Shown piece after piece: positions 43,025 to 51,650 of a DNA stretch of 64,000 bases. The DNA is from Siphonodentalium dalli (Eukaryota > Mollusca > Scaphopoda > Gadilida > Siphonodentaliidae): NCBI GenBank assembly GCA_032622095.1, contig CP136061.1, positions 187,060,369 to 187,124,368 on the forward strand, written 5' to 3'. The position numbers and the translations under genes are program-made. The first letter of the stretch is position 1. Every line of letters begins with the position of its first letter. Under the pieces are notes generated by a model. The model was not told the DNA's origin and did not search any database. It saw only the letters and a program-made list of their open reading frames with translations.

Positions 43025-43105
43025 ACCTGGGCTGTCACTCTGACCCATGGGTCCGAGTGGCAGTCAGTGAGTGTGTGGGCCAGAGTGACAGGTCCCAGGT
43101 TAGGA
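43025..43105. repeat. CACTCTGxCC palindrome unit, related to 27.24-27.53 kb
   Basis: Contains a diverged copy of the CACTCTGGCCCATGGGCCAG palindrome and the GTGTGGGCCAGAGTGACAGG block in the same orientation as 27450-27531, at roughly 80% identity by eye. Confidence 0.75.
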
Positions 43106-43116
43106 TTCATCGGTCC

Positions 43117-43646
43117 AGAGGTTGTGTTACATTATAAAGAGTAAGGTGAGCGCTTCGAAGGATTTTTTGACAGAAAAGAGCACAATTTACAAATGTATCG
43201 ATTTTTCCTCGGATTCTAATGGCAGTGTGGTAAGCGAAAGGTGCTCCCCTTCGCTGTACACATTGAACTTAGAATAATACCGAGAAAAAATAGATGTATT
43301 GGTAAATTGTGCTACTTTACCAGTGCCTTTTTTAACAAAAGCGAAAGTCTTCGAATAAATTCGAAAACGATAGCGTTGTAAAATGTACTCGTAGAAATTG
43401 CCGTTCAGTGAAATGTTATGAGATAATGGTAAAATGGTACAGAAAAAATTTTCCCGAGTCAAATCGGTGTTTTATTCATAGAAATATGATGTTTTTGACA
43501 AAAAAGAAACACAACTGATTTGACGTTCGGATAAATTTGGTAGAAAAACGCACGACGTCGTCGGCGAGGCCCGCGCATCCCATATATTTGATCCTCGAAG
43601 ATGTTAACGTTATTACATGCGTAAAATTGTAACGTTAGCGTTAGAA
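43117..43646. repeat. left arm of the inverted repeat around genes B and C
   Basis: 43117-43224 is the reverse complement of 45637-45744 and 43378-43646 that of 44938-45126. The left arm keeps 153 bp (43225-43377) and about 80 bp near 43505-43590 (including a CRE-like block) that are absent on the right. The arm reads inward toward gene B. Confidence 0.9.
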
Positions 43647-43654
43647 AAACGCAC

Positions 43655-43681
43655 GACGTCGTCGGTGACGTCCGCGCGTTT
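43655..43681 (+). promoter_or_regulatory. CRE-like promoter block of gene B
   Basis: Identical over 27 bases to the block before gene A, with GACGTCG and GTGACGTCC. A second, slightly changed copy lies at about 43553-43577. The ATG of gene B is 48 bp downstream. Confidence 0.65.
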
Positions 43682-43729
43682 TCAATAAAAAAAAACAACC
43701 AGATATCCCCATTCTTCATTCATACCGAA

Positions 43730-44158
43730 ATGGATTACCGAGATCTGTATCGGAGCTATTTGGAGGATGGGATGCTGGTGAGAGGTGTGTTTGGAGATGA
43801 AGCACGGATGATATGGAAGGCTTTGAGTTTAGCAGAAACGGGTACTGTAGATAACTTCTTTGATATCTACAGGTACACCGTTATGCTGATGACGGACAAC
43901 AGAGATCGGGTCTTTGGATTGCCACCACGGTGGTTCCGACACACAAGATTGCTGGGGACATCAAGATTGATGGTGCGACTTGCGGCTACATCACTGCAGC
44001 GGTCTATCATAATCTTCTCAGGGCATAGAGTTTACGAATTCTTGCCGCTCTGGGGGATACAGACAGGCCAGCCATGCAATCGTGCCATTTGGTTGCGACG
44101 TTCCCAAGACAACTTTCAGCTGTATTCAAACCCAAACACATCGTGCGGTTTCTTTTGA
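43730..44158 (+). CDS. gene B: unknown protein with histone-type mRNA end
   Basis: 142 codons, ATG 43730, stop 44156-44158, 13 nt before the stem-loop. The first 65 residues (M-D-Y-R-D-L-Y-R-S-Y-L-E-D-G ... Y-R-Y-T-V-M-L-M-T-D-N-R-D-R-V) look like a genuine globular protein. From about 43930 another frame (V-P-T-H-K-I-A-G-D-I-K-I-D-G) reads more like natural protein until a stop near 44018, so a frameshift may be present. No family recognised; no histone fold was seen despite the histone-type 3' end. Faces gene C tail to tail. Confidence 0.55.
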   Translation: MDYRDLYRSYLEDGMLVRGVFGDEARMIWKALSLAETGTVDNFFDIYRYTVMLMTDNRDRVFGLPPRWFRHTRLLGTSRLMVRLAATSLQRSIIIFSGHRVYEFLPLWGIQTGQPCNRAIWLRRSQDNFQLYSNPNTSCGFF

Positions 44159-44171
44159 AACCATCCAAAAC

Positions 44172-44210
44172 GGCCCTTTTCAGGGCCTCACAAATTTTTT
44201 TAAAAGATAC
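44172..44210 (+). terminator. histone-type 3' stem-loop and downstream element, gene B
   Basis: GGCCCTTTTCAGGGCC at 44172-44187 preceded by AAAAC, then AAAAGATACGCTCTG from about 44202. Same stem, loop and downstream words as genes A and C. Confidence 0.85.
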
Positions 44211-44414
44211 GCTCTGAAATTGCTACTGTACGATTTGTTCATTCTTCCTGAACTTGGAGATAATGTTCACATAATTTCTTCAAACCAAATTCATTCATCA
44301 TGAACTTGGAGAGAATGTTCACATAATTTATCAAAGAATACTTCCCTAACAATAAAAAAAAACCCACTACCACCCTTCATATCTATAATACGATCATCAT
44401 ATAGCATAATACAG

Positions 44415-44455
44415 AGCGTATCTTTCGTGAATTTTAAGTGGCCCTGAAAAGGGCC
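44415..44455 (-). terminator. histone-type 3' stem-loop and downstream element, gene C
   Basis: Minus strand GGCCCTTTTCAGGGCC (44440-44455), 19 nt after the gene C stop, then CGAAAGATACGCTCTG at about 44412-44427. Confidence 0.85.
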
Positions 44456-44474
44456 GTTTAAAATAATATAAAAA

Positions 44475-44924
44475 TCATTTCTTTTGTTTCTTCATCACTG
44501 TTAAATCTTTCCAGAGTGATCCAAATATTGATCGCTTCGGAGGTTCTTTCTGGAAACCATGTACCTCAATTGGTATGTCAATCGTGTGAGGTTTCAAGTT
44601 GATTGTACATTCAACCGGTTTCTGTGTTAATTGCTTTCGTAAATCCTTCATTTCCTGACAAATATTCCGTAACAATTTTGTCTGTTCTTCCCATTGTGAA
44701 CTGTTGATAACTTGGTATATAACAGGTTGAGTTATTTGTTGTGTTTTCACCGGCGGTGTATACACTGGTTGTTGTTCCGTTCGCGAATAAACCATTGGTA
44801 CCTGTTGCTGTTCTACCCGTGGTGTTATATTGCCTGCATACAGTGGAGTCGACATTTGCGTTGTTGCAGGAACATGGTCGTACTGCACATCAATAGTCTT
44901 GAGAAATTCCGTTACTGGATCCAT
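44475..44924 (-). CDS. gene C: Gln/Pro-rich protein with histone-type mRNA end
   Basis: 149 residues, intact, ATG 44924. Acidic start (M-D-P-V-T-E-F-L-K-T-I-D-V), a glutamine/proline/threonine-rich middle (residues 40-75), a predicted coiled-coil helix (E-E-Q-T-K-L-L-R-N-I-C-Q-E-M-K-D-L near 81-97), then P-I-E-V-H-G-F and a basic tail ending M-K-K-Q-K-K. The layout suggests a structural or scaffolding protein, but no family was recognised. The right inverted-repeat arm lies directly upstream and matches the sequence upstream of gene B, except that the CRE-like block has been lost. It has no frame damage. Confidence 0.6.
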   Translation of the reverse strand: MDPVTEFLKTIDVQYDHVPATTQMSTPLYAGNITPRVEQQQVPMVYSRTEQQPVYTPPVKTQQITQPVIYQVINSSQWEEQTKLLRNICQEMKDLRKQLTQKPVECTINLKPHTIDIPIEVHGFQKEPPKRSIFGSLWKDLTVMKKQKK

Positions 44925-44937
44925 GTTTCAAAATAAC

Positions 44938-45744
44938 GCTAACGTTACAATTTTACGCATGTAATAACGTTAACATCTTCGAGGATCAAATATATGGGAT
45001 CAGCTGTGTTTCTTTTTGTCAAAAACATCATATTTCTATGAATACAACACCGATTTTATCTGTACCATTTTACCATTATCTCTTAACATTTCACTGAACG
45101 GCAATTTCTACGAGTACATTTTACACCACCCCATCCCGCCACCCATAGTATCTTATGCGCCACAGGCGCCCGTATAGAGGCTACTGTCCACATAAATAAG
45201 TAGTATAATGAGATCCCACCCACCACCCCATCCCGCCACCCATAGTATCTTATGCGCCACAGGCGCCCGTATAGAGTCTACTGCCCACATAAATAAGTAG
45301 TATAATGAAATCCCACCCACAACCCCATCTCGCCACCCATAGTATCTTATGCGCCACAGGCGCCCGTATAGAGGCGACTGCCCACATAAATAAGTAGTAT
45401 AATGAGATCCCACCCACCACCCCATCCCGCCACCCATAGTATCTTATGCGCCACAGGCGCCCGTATAGAGGCTACTGCCCACATAAATAAGTAGTATAAT
45501 GAGATCCCACCCACCACCCCATCCCGCCACCCATAGTATCGTATGCGCCACAGGCGCCCGTATAGAGGCTACTGCCCACATAAATAAGTAGTATAATGTG
45601 ACATTGTAACAGTTGGGTCTATTTGGACAGTTCATGTGCCATTAGAATCCGAGGAAAAATCGATACAATTGTAAATTGTGCTCTTTTCTGTCAAAAAATC
45701 CTTCGAAGCGCTCACCTTACTCTTTATAATGTAACGCAACCTCT
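44938..45744. repeat. right arm of the inverted repeat, interrupted by satellite
   Basis: Two blocks (44938-45126 and 45637-45744) match the left arm in reverse. Between them is the 97-bp satellite plus a 40-bp piece (45597-45636) that matches 46688-46735. Insertion of this repeat replaced about 150 bp of the arm. Confidence 0.9.
45127..45597. repeat. 97-bp satellite, five copies
   Basis: Units begin at about 45131, 45226, 45323, 45420 and 45517 (CCCCATCCCGCCACCCATAG), period 95-97 bp, almost identical. Because 97 is not a multiple of three, the stop-free minus frame here is not coding. Confidence 0.95.
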
Positions 45745-46099
45745 CTGCCACTCGAAAATGGCGATTTCACAATGTTTGTCGCGATGAAGCACGTGAAAAC
45801 CCACCCACGCACGGATGGGGGCTGCGATCGCGCGTAAGTATTAACCCCTTACTTTCCACAATTTCAATATTGTCACAATCGTACCACGAAGAACTCCGCA
45901 TATATCGGTATATAGCGCAACTAACGTCGACTATAGATTCACGAAGTAATAAGAAATATTGCCCATACATATCCTGGCAATTAACCCTCGATATGTCATC
46001 ATCACCGATTATATGTTCGCCGCCAATGAAGCGAACAACCCGAACCGCCCGTGTGGCGTCTAATTATGATGATTTTAGTGGCCATGCAGCATAGTGCTA
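45745..46099. other. no gene seen
   Basis: No domain, repeat or signal recognised. Confidence 0.4.
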
Positions 46100-46760
46100 G
46101 TGTCTCATGAAAACCCATGCACGCCATTCCCTGTGAGCAAGTTAATTTTAATGTACACTCAGCCCTATTGGGGCATGACGATATATGGGGTTGGGTGTAC
46201 ATACTTATAACGCACGGGGACACTGTCGTAACTGTTTGAACACGTAACGTGCATGTTTTCACGACTGGTTGCATGTATATGGACGCGGTGAACACTATAT
46301 GTGCATGTTCTCAAGACTTAATATCACGTGTAGGGACGCGGCGACAGAGGGTTTTGGATGTACGTACATATTGCATGGCACAATATCGGTCTATATATGG
46401 ACATTTCATGTGTACGTTATCAAGACTGTATGGTAACAGGGACGCGGCGACAGAGGGTTGAGGTGCACGAATAATCATATTATTTGGGACACTGTCGGGT
46501 CTATTGTAAAATTGCATGCGCATGCTCTCAAACTGATCACACGTAGGGATGTGGCGACATGGGGTTGGGTGTACGCACTTATATTGCATGGGACACACTC
46601 GGGTCTATTTTTTAAAGTCATGTGTATACATGTTCCAAGGCAGGTCACATGGACCTGTCAGATTGTGTTGGTGTGGCCCGGGTACTTATATTGCATGTGA
46701 CACTGTAACAGTTGGGTCTATTTGGACAGTTCATGTGTATGTTCTCGTGGCTGGTCTCTT
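46100..46760. repeat. diverged minisatellite of about 95-110 bp
   Basis: Recurrent words ACACTGTCG/TGGGTCTATTT, TTCATGTGTAYGTTCTCAAGACT and GGGACGCGGCGACAGAGGG at roughly 100-bp spacing, five to six units. Its last unit shares 40 bp with the insert in the inverted-repeat arm. Confidence 0.7.
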
Positions 46761-47261
46761 TACTGCATGCCTCTTGGACCAGACCGACATGTTTCATTAT
46801 CACCCCTCCCCTCGGGTTATTAACTTTCAACATATGCAGTTTTAATTGTTATGAGAAAAAAGTGCCAAACCTCAAACTAATTGCAACACAATGCTTCTTA
46901 GCAGGTATTTATAAGTATATTAACCCATTATAAACAACAAACTAAAAATAAAAAAGGATCAAGAAAGGCGGAATTGATAAATTTTGTGAAATAAATTTGC
47001 CAAAATTTGGTAAAATATTCGATTTATGCCTGTTCAATGATGTTTATAAAAAACTCAATTTAACAAGTCCTTCCATTTGTATATTCAGTTTGCAGAGTGC
47101 AAAATTATTATTACAGAGCAGCAAACATTTTCTAATACGTTGAGTATTTTTTGAGTTATGTGCCTCCAAAATTGGGGGTTTGTCTAATTGCGGAGACTCA
47201 ATTTCTAAGAGTTAGCTAAAATCCATATTTTATGGTCCAGTATTTAAAAAAAAGGATATCT
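46761..47261. other. no gene seen
   Basis: AT-rich sequence, nothing recognised. Confidence 0.4.
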
Positions 47262-48608
47262 TGCTGTTGTATTAATTTCCTAACTAGATTGTGCAAAAAA
47301 TGATTACTTTATGCATCTATGATTGAGAAGACAAAATGAGTGTTCCATTTTATAGCCAAATTTGCCTTGTGACACAGAACTGATATGATGAAATACTCGA
47401 TACATTGATATCCATATGCCCTGTATTTCTAAAAATACCTCTTAAGTATACAAGGTTAAATACACTGTGTTGGATTTGCTAAACACAGTATTGGCCCAAA
47501 AAAACAAAAACTTGTGGCCTTATGAATCCTTGGTATTGAATATTTTCCAAAAATGCCATGTTTGACTGTTTTTGTCCATTTTAAAGGGTATTTTTGTGCA
47601 CAAATAGTAAACAACAATGAACACAATTAGTGGTTAATATGTATAATCATTTGAACGTTCCTCCTAAAACACTTATGTTGGAAAAAATAGGATTACATTG
47701 ATTAAGCCAATCAACAGTTACTGGATTTCACATTATTTTTCAAGAAACTGACTCCAAATTTGAACGTTGATAATGGGGTAGATGTAATCACAAAAGGCTA
47801 TAATCTTGTCATCCCATATTATAGTCATTGGAGACAAACGTTATTTTATTCCAGTTTGTGTAGATTGTTTCATTAGTACTTTAGTGGAGGTATATTTAGA
47901 GCTTAATGGGCATGTCATATAGAACAATTCCGAAATAATAATTCGCCATCGAGTGGCAACACAGGGGATTGTAGCTCTGAATATGAACATCAGATCAGGA
48001 AGCAGTAAACTCTGTATGAAAGAATGTTTTTAGTAATGGTTTATGTATCAAGATCCATATTTTCTGAGATTTTGTCAATATGGTTTCCCCTACCTCATTT
48101 TTCTGATATTCAAATTTGGAGTCAGTTTCCAGAAACTTGAGTGAAATCCAGTGACATTCATTGACAATGTAAAGCTATTATTTCAACACTAAGAGCTTTA
48201 GGGTAAACGAACATTGCTTTTACTATTTATACACAAAAACCTTTTAAAATGGACAAAAGCGCCCCGAAATCGCATTTTTGGAAAAAAGTTAATACTGAGG
48301 ATTCATTGGGCCATAAATTGATTTTCTACACAATGTTTTTGGAAATTCCTTCACAGTGTGTTTACTTAAGTTGTTATGAGAAATGAAGGGAATATGGATT
48401 TATATTTATTGAGTTGTATGACCTCAAATATCCTATGTCATCACGCCGGTTCTCGATCACAGGCAAATTTGGCTGTCCGTGTAATGGAAGACATAATTTG
48501 TTTAAGATTATATATTTTTATTTTTGTCTTCTCAATCATAGATGCATAAGGAAATCATTTGTGTTTATGCACAATCTAGAGAAGTCATTAATAAAACAAC
48601 AAGAGATC
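47262..48608. mobile_element. foldback element (long imperfect inverted repeat)
   Basis: The left arm (about 47262-47890) and right arm (about 47960-48608) match in reverse along their length. Examples: 47285-47340 with 48525-48583, 47560-47600 with 48215-48260, and 47715-47775 with 48100-48160. Ends GATATCTTGCTGTTG / CAACAAGAGATCCC. The centre is unmatched and non-coding. No target duplication was recognised. The layout fits a non-autonomous foldback or large MITE. Confidence 0.75.
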
Positions 48609-49617
48609 CCTTCATTTTTCGTTAGTTTTCAAAATCGTTGACGATATAGTAAATTTCCAGGTTAAGGTACTCAATCCGATCAGACGGTCCCCATATCATC
48701 AAGATACAACAACAACAACATTTCTTCAAAATACGCTTTAGTTATCAGATAATGCTAACCACTGTCAACTATGGTATCAAATGTCCCAAAACGTGTTATT
48801 TATCAACATTTTGATCAACAACGAAATATGACCATCACTTTAGTATCATGAAATTTGGCGTATTATCACTTGATTTTAGAGTTAACCATCTTCATCCGCA
48901 ATTTTGTCCGAAACAGTTCGTTTGACGACGTGTTTGTGGGTCACAAATAATTGCACATCTCGAGAAATAACAAACTTCAAAAATCGATATCTGATCACTC
49001 TGAGCTTTGATGGGTGGATTCCTCGATTCGAATCAAATATTTTTTATCCCCGAAGCCAACGAAGTAGTAATTTAGGAGCGTAAATTCGGATAATGCATCA
49101 TTCATCCATGCAATTGTCTATTATCCGACGTCCACGCCCCCTGGACCTTCGACATCAATATCGCACGACCGCGCATACTTTCTAAATACCACGGTCGATC
49201 AAGCGCGAAGACCCAAAACAAAACGTTAACCGAGAAACACCACATGTCATCCAGAACTTGGACACTCGCAGAGCTAAATCCTTTGTTGAGCTAATAGACA
49301 CAACACGACTACATGGCTTGAACGCTGTACTCGCCGAAAGCCCAAATGTCGGTACAAAATCACGATAATCAGCTGCACAGGTTAGACAAGAAAACCATAG
49401 TCAGAAATGGTAACGCCCTCAAGGTCATATTATTCAATCGGTGTAAATTATTTAATTTCCTGGTTCACGAATGCACCACCTTTCACATTTCTCCATGACT
49501 CCTATGACATCGCCAGATCTGCCTCGCAGTATACACCATATAGGGCGTAACTATCCTGACATTCCCGAATCAGCCCGCGTACCGGTAACAAATTATTATC
49601 TAAGATTGACCAACTGA
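48609..49617. other. no gene seen
   Basis: No exon, repeat or signal recognised. Segment 49390-49435 resembles the segment at 425-450 (ATGGTAACGCCCTCAAGGTCATATT), pointing to another dispersed repeat in opposite orientation. Confidence 0.4.
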
Positions 49618-49658
49618 TCAGGATTAATTAAAAAAATATAATATGGTCCCACTAGGGC
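49618..49658. repeat. minisatellite (TTAATTAAA...ATGGTCCCA), left of the hAT insertion
   Basis: The unit ATTAATTAAAAAAATATAAT ATGGTCCCA continues at 51357-51650 after the hAT element, with repeats of about 30-40 bp containing ATGGTCCCATGAGGGTTAATT variants. The hAT split this minisatellite. Confidence 0.75.
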
Positions 49659-50126
49659 CAGGGTTGGGGTAATTGTAATTTGTAATTGTAATTGAATGTA
49701 ATTAATTACATTTTCCCAAGTAATTGGATGTAATTTGTAATTGAAGGTTTTTCAATTACATGTAATTGAATGTAATTAATTACATTGAGAAAAGGGGTGT
49801 AATTTCAATTACATTTTCAATTACATTTTCAATTACATTTTCAATTACATTCCAAAAATACAGACCAATATAACAAGTTAACACATCAGCATTTGTATCT
49901 GAAATGTGACATGACTATGATATGTTAATAGTATCAGGTAAAACACTTGGTTACTAACTTACTTGACTAGTGTTATACACATGGGGTCATTATCCTCATA
50001 TTTTCCTTCTATGTTAGTAGTTTCATGGATACAATAACTTCTATGTTAGTAGTTTCATGGATATATAACTGCATCACTGACTATCAAGCAATCATTATCT
50101 CTTTGCCTCTATTAGAGTCATTAGCG

Positions 50127-50274
50127 ATGCCTTCTCAAAGTTTTTCATTCATGAGGCAACATTTTACCTTGCCCAATGATATTTCTGACAAATTCAAAGC
50201 TACATGTAAACATTGTCCAACACTGATTTCGGGTTCAGCAAAAGCAACTTCAAATTTCATCACACATCTAAAGG
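50127..50274 (+). pseudogene. BED zinc-finger exon of hAT transposase
   Basis: Reads F-K-A-T-C-K-H-C-P-T-L-I-S-G-S-A-K-A-T-S then F-I-T-H-L-K and stops at a strong donor AAG|GTAAGT (50275). After an acceptor TTTGTTTCAG| at 50850 the next exon starts R-K-H-T-D-Q-Y-E, completing the C-x2-C...H-x3-H BED finger that binds the transposon ends. The second exon stops at about 50920. Retained splice signals show the gene had introns. Confidence 0.8.
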
Positions 50275-50936
50275 TAAGTCATGTTGAATTTTATTTTATA
50301 TTATTTATATATGTTATTGTTATATGTATATGTTTTAATACACCTACAATAATGTGTATATCATCATGGCAATATGTACATAATTAATACAAGTACATGT
50401 ATTAGATTTAAAAAAATAAAAAAATTCATAAACATTATTGTTGTTTCTGAACATTCCCGGAATATATCTTTAAAAGTAATACATTCATTTTAAAACAATA
50501 ATTGTTTTATAACATTAATAATAAATGCATTTTGTCTTCATAACAAAACCTAATTGAATCTATTTGTTTTGAGCTTAACTGTATTCACCTCCATATCTGG
50601 TCAGTGTTGTGCACTTAATCTGTGTTGCTGTCCTAATTATATGACTCCACTGCAGTATTTTATCAATGCGTTAATCCCCTAACAAAGGCAGCATTAGGCG
50701 CACCTGTGGCCTGTTTTACTTCATAATCCTGATTATGTCATTGTGTGTGATTTACAACCCTAGCTGGCTTGATTGTTTTAATCCCTGCTATTAGTATGTA
50801 GGCAAATTATACATAATGATGTATCTTAATGTTAATTATTTTTGTTTCAGCGGAAACATACGGATCAATATGAGCGCCCTCTTCATACTGGCGACTTAAT
50901 TGTACAAACTTTCCTGGGTTAAGCCTGCTAGCTGCA

Positions 50937-51079
50937 AAGCACCTCTGTGTCCCTCCCTCATCAGCACCCGTTGAGCGGCTCTTCAGTATTGCAGGAAAAA
51001 TATCCAGATACGACATGTGTCGAATGACAGATGACACATTCGAAAGAATGATGATGGTCAGTTGTAACCACCACATCAA
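50937..51079 (+). pseudogene. hAT C-terminal dimerisation domain remnant
   Basis: Contains L-C-V-P-P-S-S-A-P-V-E-R-L-F-S-I-A-G-K, the signature of hAT transposases, then C-R-M-T-D-D-T-F-E-R-M-M-M-V-S-C-N and a stop. It follows the BED exon directly, so several hundred codons of transposase core have been deleted. Confidence 0.85.
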
Positions 51080-51356
51080 ATGAACAATTTGTGCTCGACA
51101 TGTAGTTGTTGTTTTATTGTTTTGCTTACATTGTTTCACTGTGTTACATTAATTTGCTTTTATATTTTATGTATATCAATAAAGTTCATCAAACACAAAT
51201 GACTTTCCTCCTTGAAAGTAATTGTAATTGTAATTGAACCAATGTAATTGTAATTGTAATTAATTACATTGCATTTCCAATGCAATTGTAATTGTAATTG
51301 ACACATTTCAATGTAATTGTAATTAATTACATTGCAATGTAATTGACCCAACCCTG

Positions 51357-51650
51357 ACTAGGGCCAATAAAAATATGGACTCATAGGGTTTACTTGAAAA
51401 AAAGGTACCATAAATGCCAATTAAAACATGGTAACATGAGGGTTAATTAAAGTTAAAATATGTTCCCATTATAGGGTTAATTAAAATTAAAATATGGTGT
51501 CATCAGTGTTGACTAAACTACGGTCCCATGGGGGTTAAATAAAATATATTCGCATGAGGGTCAATTAAAATATGATCCAATGAGGACTAATTGAAATGTG
51601 CCACCCCCATGATGATCAATTAAAACATGGTCCCAGGAGGGTTAATTTCT
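51357..51650. repeat. AT-rich minisatellite, right part
   Basis: Continuation of the unit interrupted by the hAT element; eight or so diverged copies of ATGGTCCCATGAGGGTTAAT. Confidence 0.75.

Larger units (their letters stand above)
49659..51356 (+). mobile_element. hAT transposon deletion derivative with 8-bp target duplication
   Basis: Terminal inverted repeats CAGGGTTGGG (49659-49668) and CCCAACCCTG (51347-51356), flanked by ACTAGGGC at 49651-49658 and 51357-51364. Subterminal regions on both sides are dense in TGTAATTGTAATT repeats, likely transposase-binding sites. Inside remain a BED-finger exon and the C-terminal hAT dimerisation motif, but the catalytic middle is gone. It would have to be moved by a transposase from elsewhere. 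Confidence 0.93.

Noticed and set aside
43459-43719. 86-codon minus frame with R-R-R-R-R
   Set aside because: It is antisense to the inverted-repeat arm and CRE-like promoter of gene B; its arginines come from the GACGTCGTCGG block.
43730-44924. Histone genes, because of the histone-type 3' ends
   Set aside because: Neither gene B nor gene C shows a histone fold signature or histone composition; only the mRNA end is histone-like.
45153-45437. 94-codon Gly/Trp/Tyr-rich frame
   Set aside because: Satellite translation; the 97-bp period is not a multiple of three and the frame simply lacks stops.
50807-51139. 110-codon minus-strand frame
   Set aside because: It is antisense to the hAT C-terminal domain, whose plus-strand reading carries the family signature.
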